Part shown: positions 1 through 7,297 of the stretch, piece after piece
Position numbering within the stretch: the stretch's first letter is position 1
How the letters are laid out: each line of letters opens with the position of its first letter
From: Bacteroidota bacterium
GTDB lineage: Bacteria > Bacteroidota > Bacteroidia > Bacteroidales > Bacteroidaceae
NCBI GenBank assembly: GCA_023415545.1
Contig: JAEZKJ010000066.1
Location: forward strand, 1-11,678
Reading direction: 5' to 3'
DNA: 11,678 nucleotides
Position numbers and translations under genes: made by a program
The notes under the pieces: model-generated
Told to the model about the DNA's origin: nothing
Seen by the model: the letters and a program-made list of their open reading frames with translations, nothing else
The model's database searches: none

Positions 1-420
1 CTATATGGTTATGTATGTAAATCCGGCGAAAATTTATACTTAGGTTTTAAAATGTGTGGCAATACTAATGTAGAACATTCAAATACGGGAGAGTTAAAAG
101 ATGGATTTGAAATCACTTTATCTTCAACAGATGGCTCTATAAAAAAAACTATTTCTGTTCCATTGGATGGAAATATAACATTAGGCCGTAGCGAAAGTCT
201 TCCAAATGAATTTAATAGCAAAAGAGCTAGTGATTCTAGCAATGAAGTGGCTTTTGAATGTTTAATTCCTTATTCATATTTTGAAAATTTAAATATTAAA
301 AATACTTTAGCTATAAATGTAAAAACCTTTGACTCTGTTAATGGAAATATCTTGACTGAATCAGTTACAAATACTGTAGAAAGTAGTATTGACACTTGGT
401 TAAAAATCTATATAAAATAA
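1..420 (+). CDS. C-terminal part of a secreted-type protein with a CBM9/DOMON-like beta-sandwich (5' end outside window)
   Basis: The frame is open from base 1 to the TAA at 418-420, giving 139 visible residues, so the gene starts left of the window; the ATG at 52 is probably internal. The visible part is rich in alternating polar/hydrophobic strands. It includes a GENLYLGFK strand near residues 9-17, a DGFEITLSS segment, and near the end an acidic strand followed by IPYSYFENLNI and a final LAINVKTFD strand. This order resembles the carbohydrate-binding module family 9/DOMON fold, where a similar acidic strand and I/P-W/Y segment recur; I infer this by eye. It sits 8 bases before the first sulfatase and is probably in the same operon. 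Any catalytic domain would lie upstream and cannot be seen. The end of the gene is certain; the fold is tentative, and another beta-sandwich type is possible. Confidence 0.6.
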   Translation, partial: LYGYVCKSGENLYLGFKMCGNTNVEHSNTGELKDGFEITLSSTDGSIKKTISVPLDGNITLGRSESLPNEFNSKRASDSSNEVAFECLIPYSYFENLNIKNTLAINVKTFDSVNGNILTESVTNTVESSIDTWLKIYIK

Positions 421-428
421 AAAATACT

Positions 429-2060
429 ATGAATAAACTTTGTATATCTTTAATTGGTATGTCTTGCACATTACCAGTTTTTTCTCAACAAAAGCCTAAT
501 ATCGTCTTAATTCTTTTAGACGATGTCGGTTATTCTGATTTTGGTTGTTATGGCTCAGAAATTGAGACTCCTAATATTGACAAGTTGGCTCAAAATGGTA
601 TCCGATTGCGCCATTTCTATAATCAGGCAAGAAGTGCTCCTACTCGTGCTTCATTAATGACAGGATTATATCCTCATCAAGTTGGTAATGGTTGTCTAGG
701 TCAACAGCCTGGTTACCCTGCTTATCATGGTTCTCCTCGTGAAAACAATGTCTTTATTCCTGAAGTGCTTCAATCTGCAGGTTACTTCACATTTGTTACC
801 GGTAAGTGGCATCTAGCGCAGTTTAATGGACCAATACCTTCACAAAGAGGTTTCCAAAGATCAATGTATGCTCCATTTGGTGGATATTATTTCTCTTCAG
901 ATAGAAGATTGCAAAATAACAAAAAACCTACCCATAAGAATAATCTATTCTTGAATGATAAGGCTTTAGATTTTGATGATCCTTCATTACCAAAACAATG
1001 GTACTCAACACATTTATGGACAACTTATGGTCTTCAATTTGTTGATGAAGCTATTGCTGCAAATAAACCTTTCTTCTGGTATTTAGCACATAATGGTGCT
1101 CATTTTCCTTTACAAGCTCCTAAGAAAACTATTGAAAAATATAGAGGAAGATATTTGGAAGGTTGGGAAAAAGTTAGAAATAGAAGATTTGAAAAGCAGA
1201 TACAATTAGGCCTGTTTGATAAAGATACTCCTTTAACTCCTCGTAATCCAAAAGTTCCTAATTGGGATTCTTTATCACAAGAAGAAAAGGAAAAATATGA
1301 TTTACAAATGGCTATTTATGCTGCTACTATTGAAGAGGTAGATAGAAGTATTGGTAGAGTGGTTAACCAACTTAAAAAGAAAGGTGTACTTGATAATACT
1401 ATGATTATTTTGCTCTCGGACAATGGTGGAAATGGTGAGCCAAACATACAAGGTATTTTCCAAGGAAAAAATCCTGGTAATGCAGCAAGTACAGTTTTCC
1501 TAGGAGCAGCTTGGGCTGATGTAGCAAATACTCCATTCTTCCTTTATAAACACCATGCTCATGAAGGTGGTTGTAATACTCCATTTATTATTTCATATCC
1601 TAATGGAATAGATAAAAGTTTAAACGGAACTATTCAAAAGGATAATTATGGACATATTGTTGATATCATGACTACCATGGTTGAATTGACAGGTGCTGAA
1701 TATCCAACTCAAAGAGATGGACATGTTGTTCCTCCAATGGAAGGTACTTCTTTGTTGCCTATCTTAAAAGGAGAAAAAATTGATAGAAAATCTGCTATCG
1801 TAGTAGAACATGAAGGAAACAAAATGTATAGAAAAGGCAATTGGAAAATTGTTCAAGAATACGGCGAAAAGAAGTGGATGCTTTATAATCTAGAAAAAGA
1901 CCCAACTGAAATGTTCAATTTGGCAAGCAAAGAGACTCAAAGACTCGAAGATATGGTTAAAGAGTATTACAAATTTGCAAATAGAATTGGAATTGAGCAT
2001 GAAATAAAATTTAAAGTTTGGGATTGGTATGCTCCTGTTGAACAATATAAAAAAAATTAA
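429..2060 (+). CDS. Secreted serine-type sulfatase, S1 family (arylsulfatase-like, S1_4-like)
   Basis: This 543-residue enzyme should hydrolyse sulfate esters on a carbohydrate. Metal-site residues are D31-D32 (in LLDDVGYSD) and D331-N332 (in LLSDNGG). The residue converted to formylglycine is S69, in S-A-P-T-R (69-73) followed by ASLMTG; Ser instead of Cys implies maturation by an anSME-type radical-SAM enzyme. Other expected active-site residues are R73, K126 and H128 (GKWH), H225 (AHFPLQAP) and K374 (LYKHHAHEGG). The KYRGRY-EGWE segment and the NTPFFLYKHHAHEGG block resemble the Pseudomonas-type arylsulfatase subfamily S1_4, an assignment made from memory. The start at 429 is chosen because it opens a signal peptide with likely cleavage after VFS19, before QQ; the ATG at 396 would add 11 residues and overlap the previous gene. 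The protein is probably periplasmic. The upstream gap is 8 bases. A basic loop at residues 156-177 is about ten residues longer than in the neighbour. The natural substrate is unknown. Confidence 0.95.
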   Translation: MNKLCISLIGMSCTLPVFSQQKPNIVLILLDDVGYSDFGCYGSEIETPNIDKLAQNGIRLRHFYNQARSAPTRASLMTGLYPHQVGNGCLGQQPGYPAYHGSPRENNVFIPEVLQSAGYFTFVTGKWHLAQFNGPIPSQRGFQRSMYAPFGGYYFSSDRRLQNNKKPTHKNNLFLNDKALDFDDPSLPKQWYSTHLWTTYGLQFVDEAIAANKPFFWYLAHNGAHFPLQAPKKTIEKYRGRYLEGWEKVRNRRFEKQIQLGLFDKDTPLTPRNPKVPNWDSLSQEEKEKYDLQMAIYAATIEEVDRSIGRVVNQLKKKGVLDNTMIILLSDNGGNGEPNIQGIFQGKNPGNAASTVFLGAAWADVANTPFFLYKHHAHEGGCNTPFIISYPNGIDKSLNGTIQKDNYGHIVDIMTTMVELTGAEYPTQRDGHVVPPMEGTSLLPILKGEKIDRKSAIVVEHEGNKMYRKGNWKIVQEYGEKKWMLYNLEKDPTEMFNLASKETQRLEDMVKEYYKFANRIGIEHEIKFKVWDWYAPVEQYKKN

Positions 2061-2071
2061 AACTGTAGCTT

Positions 2072-3757
2072 ATGTATAATAAAAATAGTTTGTTGCTATT
2101 AGCATCATTATGTTTATCATGCAGTGATGGGGCTAAATCACAAGACACTCCAAATCCACCAACTCCTGAACCAGATCCTGGAGTAGATACACCTACACCT
2201 ACACCAACTGGTCCCCCTAATATTATCGTAATATTGATGGATGATGTTGGATATTCAGACTTAGGTTGTTATGGCTCCGAAATAGAAACACCTAATATTG
2301 ATAGGCTGGCTAACAATGGTCTACGCTTAAGAACTTTTTATAATCAAGCTCGTAGTGCACCTACACGTGCTTCATTATTGACAGGTTTATATCCTCATCA
2401 AGTAGGTTATGGTTCATTAAAACGTTTCCCAAATATTCCAAATTATCAGGGTTGGGTAAATACTAAAAACGTTTTTATTCCCGAACTACTTGAGCAGAAG
2501 GGATACTTAAATATAATGACAGGTAAATGGCATATTGGTGCTGATAAAGGTTGTACACCGATTAGACGTGGTTTCAATGAGAGCCTTGATTTTAGTAAGG
2601 GAGGATATTATTTCTATAATGATCCTGAAGGAGCATTAAACTTAAACGATAAAGCTATTAGTTTAACAGATAGTAGGCTTCCTAGTACAAATTGGTATTC
2701 TACTGAATTAATGACTACTGCCGGGCTAAATTATATTGATAAAGCTCTTCAACAAGATAAGCCTTTCTTCTGGTATTTGGCATATAATGCAGCACATTTC
2801 CCATTACAGGCTCCTGCTGATATAAAAACCAAATACAAAGGGAGATATATGGAAGGATGGGAAGCAGTAAGGAAAAAAAGATTTAATAAGCAAAAAACTT
2901 TAGGCTTGTTTGAATCTGATCAACAACTTACTCCATTGAACCCTCTTTCTCCTAAATGGTCATCTTTGAATAACACTACAAAGACAAGATATGATTATCA
3001 AATGGCTATTTATGCGTCAATAATTGATGTTATGGACCAGCAGATAGGTAGAATTATATCTTATTTGGAGCAGAAAAATATTTTAAATAATACTATGATA
3101 ATACTTTTATCTGATAATGGAGGTAATGCAGAACCTAAAATGGAAGGTCGTTTTGAGGGCTCTGATCCAGGCTCTGTAAATAGTATTGTTTATTTAGGAG
3201 GATCTTGGGCGGATGTAACTAATACTCCTTATTTCCTATACAAACATCATGCACACGAGGGTGGATGTTGTACTCCTTTCATCATTCATTTCCCTAGTCG
3301 AATGAGTAAAAGTGTTCGTGGTACTATTAATAAAGATTATTATGGACATGTTATCGATATTATGCCATCGATAGTTGATTTGTTAGATCTTGAATATCCT
3401 TCAAGGTATAATAATCAAACTATTCCTGCTATGGAAGGTCAATCATTTTTACCATTATTGGAAGGTAAAAGTATAAGTAACGAAAGGCCTATAGTAGTAG
3501 AGCATGAAGGTAATAAAATGTACAGGAAAGGTAAGTGGAAAATCGTTCAAGAGTTTAAAGAAGAAAAATGGAGATTGTATGATATGACTGCTACTCCAAC
3601 TGAAATGAGTGATGTTTCTTTGCAATATCCTTACGTTTTGAGCTCAATGGTAAGTGAATATTTTGATAAAGCTGCAAAAATTGGTATTGACACAGAACTT
3701 GATGAATTCGAAATCGGTAAGTGGTATACACCAGTTGAGTCATATTTCTTACAATGA
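2072..3757 (+). CDS. Lipoprotein serine-type sulfatase, S1 family (S1_4-like), paralogue of the preceding gene
   Basis: This 561-residue sulfatase shares long identical stretches with the gene before it, such as YNQARSAPTRAS and LYKHHAHEGG. The active-site set is complete: D57-D58, S95 in S-A-P-T-R (95-99), K152 and H154 (GKWH), H242, D348-N349 and K391. S95 is the predicted formylglycine site and would need an anSME-type maturase. The N-terminus differs. A hydrophobic stretch ends in CLSC with C17 as the likely lipidated cysteine, followed by SDG, which resembles the acidic export signal of surface lipoproteins in Bacteroidetes. A Pro/Thr-rich tether follows at about residues 26-48. The catalytic domain probably sits on the outer cell surface (inference). 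The lipobox is imperfect, with Cys rather than Leu at -3. The gene lies 11 bases after the first sulfatase, so the two are probably co-transcribed. The short loop at 182-193 lacks the basic insertion seen in the paralogue, and Y238 stands where that one has H221. Confidence 0.95.
   Translation: MYNKNSLLLLASLCLSCSDGAKSQDTPNPPTPEPDPGVDTPTPTPTGPPNIIVILMDDVGYSDLGCYGSEIETPNIDRLANNGLRLRTFYNQARSAPTRASLLTGLYPHQVGYGSLKRFPNIPNYQGWVNTKNVFIPELLEQKGYLNIMTGKWHIGADKGCTPIRRGFNESLDFSKGGYYFYNDPEGALNLNDKAISLTDSRLPSTNWYSTELMTTAGLNYIDKALQQDKPFFWYLAYNAAHFPLQAPADIKTKYKGRYMEGWEAVRKKRFNKQKTLGLFESDQQLTPLNPLSPKWSSLNNTTKTRYDYQMAIYASIIDVMDQQIGRIISYLEQKNILNNTMIILLSDNGGNAEPKMEGRFEGSDPGSVNSIVYLGGSWADVTNTPYFLYKHHAHEGGCCTPFIIHFPSRMSKSVRGTINKDYYGHVIDIMPSIVDLLDLEYPSRYNNQTIPAMEGQSFLPLLEGKSISNERPIVVEHEGNKMYRKGKWKIVQEFKEEKWRLYDMTATPTEMSDVSLQYPYVLSSMVSEYFDKAAKIGIDTELDEFEIGKWYTPVESYFLQ
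2189..2206 (+). repeat. Short tandem hexamer repeat in the tether of the lipoprotein sulfatase
   Basis: The unit ACACCT occurs twice and is followed by one ACACCA copy, encoding alternating Thr-Pro. It lies in the low-complexity Pro/Thr linker between lipidated Cys17 and the sulfatase domain. Such a repeat could vary in copy number between strains, changing tether length in whole codons without breaking the frame. Confidence 0.5.
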
Positions 3758-3810
3758 TGATTAAATAAAACAATATTGCTAAAATTTTAAAAAATATTAC
3801 TTATTCAATA

Positions 3811-3867
3811 TTCTCATAAGGGATATTTTTGTTAATATATTTTCCTGATTTAGTACTATTATGAGAA
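3811..3867. repeat. Inverted repeat, 9-base arms, second arm covering the small ORF start
   Basis: TTCTCATAA at 3811-3819 is matched by its exact reverse complement TTATGAGAA at 3859-3867, with 39 bases between. The second arm covers the ATG of the small ORF, so pairing in RNA could hide that start. The arms are A/T-rich and the loop is long, so chance is a real possibility. Confidence 0.3.
3824..3831 (+). promoter_or_regulatory. Possible Bacteroides-type -7 promoter element
   Basis: TATTTTTG matches the Bacteroides -7 consensus TAnnTTTG exactly. It would place a transcription start near 3838, about 20 bases before the small ORF and roughly 285 bases before susC. I see no good -33 TTTG at the usual spacing, and in such A/T-rich DNA one chance match is not surprising. 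Confidence 0.3.
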
Positions 3868-4007
3868 ACATGAAATTATTGAAAAGTAATTTAGCTTTTG
3901 ATTCAATCAACCTATCTCGTTTTTATGACGAGATAGATTATAGGAAGGCAAATGCTAATATAGCAATGAGTCAACTTTATTTGCATCAATTGAAAGATAG
4001 TTCTTAA
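3861..4007 (+). CDS. Possible 48-residue small protein, unknown function
   Basis: The ORF runs from ATG 3861 to TAA 4005-4007; a second in-frame ATG at 3870 would give 45 residues. The predicted peptide begins MRNMKLLKSNLAF and ends LYLHQLKDSS. It is hydrophilic, with no Cys, Pro, signal peptide or membrane segment, and has mixed charge that would suit a small helical protein. I do not recognise its family. For it being real: it nearly fills the middle of an otherwise very A/T-rich gap, uses codons like its neighbours, and has a possible -7 element about 30 bases upstream. Against it: 49 open codons are not rare by chance, there is no obvious ribosome site, and an 8-base inverted repeat lies inside it. 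It could be a true small protein, a leader peptide for susC, or a gene remnant. Confidence 0.35.
   Translation: MRNMKLLKSNLAFDSINLSRFYDEIDYRKANANIAMSQLYLHQLKDSS
3912..3936. repeat. Perfect inverted repeat (8-base arms, 9-base loop) in the susC upstream region
   Basis: CTATCTCG at 3912-3919 and CGAGATAG at 3929-3936 are exact reverse complements around the loop TTTTTATGA. With half its stem bases G or C, it is one of the more stable hairpins in this gap. No T-run follows on the + strand, so it is not a standard terminator. It could be a DNA operator or an RNA hairpin in the susC leader, and it lies inside the possible small ORF. Confidence 0.5.
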
Positions 4008-4037
4008 TCATAATTAAGCATGGAATAATAAGTATTC

Positions 4038-4074
4038 AACTAATACCAAAATAAAAATAGAGAACTACTAAACC
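4038..4074 (+). promoter_or_regulatory. Candidate direct-repeat operator upstream of susC
   Basis: AACTAATACC at 4038-4047 and AACTACTAAACC at 4063-4074 share AACTA[A/C]TA and a trailing CC. They are offset by 25 bases and lie about 50 to 86 bases before the susC start. AraC-type output domains bind direct repeats, and such a regulator is encoded at the right end of the window, so this is a reasonable but weak candidate site. Confidence 0.25.
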
Positions 4075-4123
4075 GACAAAATTCTATAATAATAAGGTTA
4101 AATATAAATTTTATACACAATTT

Positions 4124-7100
4124 ATGGAAAATACAATTAAGAATAATTTAACAAACAGGCTTATCGTAGCATTGATAAGTGTTCTGTTTTTTCAAATGCC
4201 ATTACTAGCCCAAAATTTAATTAAGGGTATAGTTGTCGATGAAGCAAACGAACCTATTATTGGAGCTACTGTTCAAGAACGTGGTACTAATAATGGTACT
4301 ATAACAGATTTTGATGGTAAATTTCAACTTAATGTAAAGAATAAAGCAATTTTACAAGTTTCTTATATCGGTTATGCAACAGTTACTATCCCTGCTGTAA
4401 GAGGTAAAGAAATGCTTATAACAATGAAAGAGGATAGTGAAGACCTTGATGAAGTTGTTGTTATTGGCTATGGTGCAGTAAGAAAATCTGACTTGTCAGG
4501 AGCTGTATCAGCTGTTGCGATGAAAGATAATGCAGAAACTATGCCTATTACAACTGCTGACCAATTCTTACAAGGACGTATTTCGGGTGTTAATATCACT
4601 GCAAATAATGGTGCTCCTGGTGGTGAAATGAGCGTCCAAATTCGTGGTATCTCTACATTGGGTCAAAATACATCTCCTTTGTATGTTGTCGATGGTTTCC
4701 CAATTGAAGCTGTTACTGCTACAGTAGATGGAGGTATTGCTGATTTAAAACAACAACCTACAATGAACCCTTTGGCTTCTATTAATCCAAATGATATTGA
4801 GTCTATTCAGGTATTAAAAGATGCTTCTGCAACAGCTATCTATGGTTCTCGTGCTACAAATGGTGTCATCATTATCACTACAAAACAAGGTAATTCAGGA
4901 AAAGCAAGAGTAAATTATAACTTCCGTCTTGATGTTGCTAATGTTGCAAAAAAATATAATCTGTTGAATGCATATGAATATGGATTATATCAAAATGAGT
5001 TAGATAGAACTTGGGATGGTTTCGATGCACAAGGAAACTTAATAGTTACAACTAATAGAGCAGAAAGAAATGATTGGGAAACTTTGGAAAGATACAAATT
5101 GTATTCTACTGATTGGCAGGATTTGATGTATGAAACTGCAATTTCTCAGGATCATCAAATAGGTGTTAGTGGTGGAAATGCTTCTACACAATTTAATGTT
5201 ACAGCCGGTTATACTAATCAACAAGGTATTATAAAGAATACAGGTCTTGATAGATATTCTTTCAGAATTAATCTTAAGTCAGAACTTTCAAAGAAGTTAT
5301 TATTACAAGTTAATTCAAGCTTTACTCAATCTGATCAAAAGCAAACTTCACACTCTCAGGCTTCTAGTATGGTTCAGATGGTTAGACGTATATTGACAAC
5401 ACCACCTGTATATATGCCTGGTGATAAACTATATGAAGATGAGGATATTGAATACGTTCCAGCTGATAACCCTTATTCTATGGCTACAGAGTATAAGGAT
5501 GTGTTACAACAAAGATTTATTATGTTGAATGGTTCTTTGACATATAATATTGGATCAGGCTTTTCACTTAAAGGAGCTGGAAGTTACAATGCTGTATTAG
5601 GTTCAAGATCAAATTATCTTCCAATTGGTACAAATGCTGGTAATCAATACGGAGGTTCTGCATTTAGAGCAGAGAATCAGAGACAAAATATTGTTCTTGA
5701 ATCGACTTTGAATTATAACAAAACTTTTGGTAAAAACCATCGAATTGATGCTGTTGTAGGTTATACTCACGAAGATAGACAAAATAAAACTTTACAAGTT
5801 CAAGCTGGTGGATTCGTAAATAATGATTTGCTTTATCATTCAATTGGTGTTGCTACAAATACTGTTGCTAAGGAAAGTTCTATTATTAGAACTAAGATGT
5901 CTTCGTTCTTGGGTAGAGTAAATTATTCTTTATTTGATAAGTATATCATTACTGCAACAGGACGTTATGATGGTTCTTCTCTTCTTGCAAAAGGTAATCA
6001 ATGGAATTTCTTCCCTTCTTTAGCCGTTGCATGGCGTATTAATCAGGAAAACTTCCTTAAGAAATATGAAAATATTTCAAATATTAAATTACGTTTAAGC
6101 TATGGTTCAACAGGTAACCAAAATATCGGATTTGCTGCTCCTTTTGCAATGATGGCTTATAATAGAGCTTATTTGAATGGAGAAGTTGTACATGGTGTTA
6201 TAAATAGTAAGTTGTCAAATTCTGAATTAGGTTGGGAACAGACAAAAACTTATAATATCGGTCTTGATTTAGGTTTCTTCCAAAATAGATTTAGAATAAC
6301 AGCAGATGTTTATCAAAGAAAAACAACTAATATGTTGTTGAACCTTGGTCTTCCACCATCTTCAGGTTATAATACTATTGCATATAATGCAGGTAGCATG
6401 ACAAATAAAGGTTTTGAATTTGAAGCAGGTGCTGACATCCTTACAGGTAAGTTTAAATGGACATTGTCAGGAAATATATATTTGAATAGAAATAATATAG
6501 ATAATCTAGAAGGAACTGAAATGTTAGGTACAGTTTATTTGGCAGGTGGTAGTGCATTTAACCAATCAATTCACTTGACTAAAGTTGGTTATCCTGTAGG
6601 TTCTTTCTATGGATATGTAGTTGATGGTGTTTATCAAAATGCAGCTGAAGTAGCAGAAGCACCAGTTGATAATCCGGTAGCACAACCTGGTACTCTTAAA
6701 TATAAAGATATTAGTGGTCCTGATGGTGTACCTGATGGTAAAATTACAACTGCTGATATGACTATCATTGGTTCACCAGAAGCAAAATTCAATTATGGTA
6801 TCAATACTGATTTATCATACAAAGGTTTCTCTTTGTCAATGGTATTTACAGGAAGAGTAGGTGGTGATATTGCCAACTTAAATAGATACTTCTTGGATTC
6901 ATATACTGATACTAATAATAACATTCGTAAAGAAGCTTGGGAAGGTCGCTGGCAAGGTGAAGGAACTAGTAACTTCTATCCTGTAGTCGATGGTTCGAAG
7001 AGAGATTCATATTTCAATAAACGTTTCTCTACTTTCTTATTGGAAGATGGTACATATTTCAGAATGAAGAATGTAACATTGTCATATCAGTTCAATATGA

Positions 7101-7285
7101 AGAAGGTAAAATGGATCAATTCACTTAAGTTATTTGCTACTGCAACTAATTTATTCACTATTACTAATTACTCTGGTTATGATCCTGAGGTAAGTATCAG
7201 TAGAGATGCTTTATCACCAAATGTAGATTATGCTGCTTATCCTTCTAGTAGAACTTATTCTTTTGGTTTAAATGTAAAATTCTAA
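4124..7285 (+). CDS. susC: SusC-like TonB-dependent outer-membrane glycan transporter
   Basis: This 1053-residue protein is full length for the family and should import oligosaccharides across the outer membrane using TonB energy. A signal peptide ends at about LLA29 before Q30. A carboxypeptidase-regulatory-like domain spans roughly residues 32-105 (KGIVVDEANEPIIGATV, then YIGY). The TonB-box-like segment DEVVVIGYG is at 109-117, followed by a plug with VQIRG (171-175), LYVVDG and IITTKQG. A long beta-barrel follows and ends in SFGLNVKF with the terminal Phe usual for outer-membrane barrels. There is no N-terminal STN extension, so control by a sigma/anti-sigma pair is unlikely; this agrees with the hybrid regulator encoded at the right end of the window. 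The start at 4124 is the ATG that opens the signal peptide, after an A/T-rich leader. susD follows after 12 bases, and the two should form one complex. The symbol states family membership; the actual glycan is not known. Confidence 0.97.
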   Translation: MENTIKNNLTNRLIVALISVLFFQMPLLAQNLIKGIVVDEANEPIIGATVQERGTNNGTITDFDGKFQLNVKNKAILQVSYIGYATVTIPAVRGKEMLITMKEDSEDLDEVVVIGYGAVRKSDLSGAVSAVAMKDNAETMPITTADQFLQGRISGVNITANNGAPGGEMSVQIRGISTLGQNTSPLYVVDGFPIEAVTATVDGGIADLKQQPTMNPLASINPNDIESIQVLKDASATAIYGSRATNGVIIITTKQGNSGKARVNYNFRLDVANVAKKYNLLNAYEYGLYQNELDRTWDGFDAQGNLIVTTNRAERNDWETLERYKLYSTDWQDLMYETAISQDHQIGVSGGNASTQFNVTAGYTNQQGIIKNTGLDRYSFRINLKSELSKKLLLQVNSSFTQSDQKQTSHSQASSMVQMVRRILTTPPVYMPGDKLYEDEDIEYVPADNPYSMATEYKDVLQQRFIMLNGSLTYNIGSGFSLKGAGSYNAVLGSRSNYLPIGTNAGNQYGGSAFRAENQRQNIVLESTLNYNKTFGKNHRIDAVVGYTHEDRQNKTLQVQAGGFVNNDLLYHSIGVATNTVAKESSIIRTKMSSFLGRVNYSLFDKYIITATGRYDGSSLLAKGNQWNFFPSLAVAWRINQENFLKKYENISNIKLRLSYGSTGNQNIGFAAPFAMMAYNRAYLNGEVVHGVINSKLSNSELGWEQTKTYNIGLDLGFFQNRFRITADVYQRKTTNMLLNLGLPPSSGYNTIAYNAGSMTNKGFEFEAGADILTGKFKWTLSGNIYLNRNNIDNLEGTEMLGTVYLAGGSAFNQSIHLTKVGYPVGSFYGYVVDGVYQNAAEVAEAPVDNPVAQPGTLKYKDISGPDGVPDGKITTADMTIIGSPEAKFNYGINTDLSYKGFSLSMVFTGRVGGDIANLNRYFLDSYTDTNNNIRKEAWEGRWQGEGTSNFYPVVDGSKRDSYFNKRFSTFLLEDGTYFRMKNVTLSYQFNMKKVKWINSLKLFATATNLFTITNYSGYDPEVSISRDALSPNVDYAAYPSSRTYSFGLNVKF

Positions 7286-7297
7286 AAATATAACAAT

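Larger units (their letters stand above)
3758..4123 (+). other. 366-base gap between the sulfatase genes and susC
   Basis: This gap is far longer than the 8-12 base gaps inside the two gene pairs, so it probably holds the promoter and control region of susCD. It contains a possible -7 element, a small ORF, two inverted repeats and a direct-repeat pair, listed separately. I see no GC-rich stem followed by a T-run after the second sulfatase, so read-through from the sulfatase genes into susC remains possible. No tRNA or known riboswitch was recognised. Confidence 0.6.

Noticed and set aside
9..242. 77-residue ORF on the - strand
   Set aside because: It is antisense to the open partial gene, which has better protein character and continues from base 1.
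396..428. ATG at 396 as the start of the first sulfatase
   Set aside because: It would overlap the upstream gene and put 11 polar residues before the signal peptide; ATG 429 opens directly with a normal signal peptide.
429..3757. Possible inactivation of one sulfatase copy after duplication
   Set aside because: Both copies keep the S-A-P-T-R motif, metal ligands and the conserved K and H residues, and neither has a frameshift.
4105..4112. TAAATTTT as a -7 element for susC
   Set aside because: It lacks the final G and would start transcription almost at the ATG, with no matching -33 sequence.
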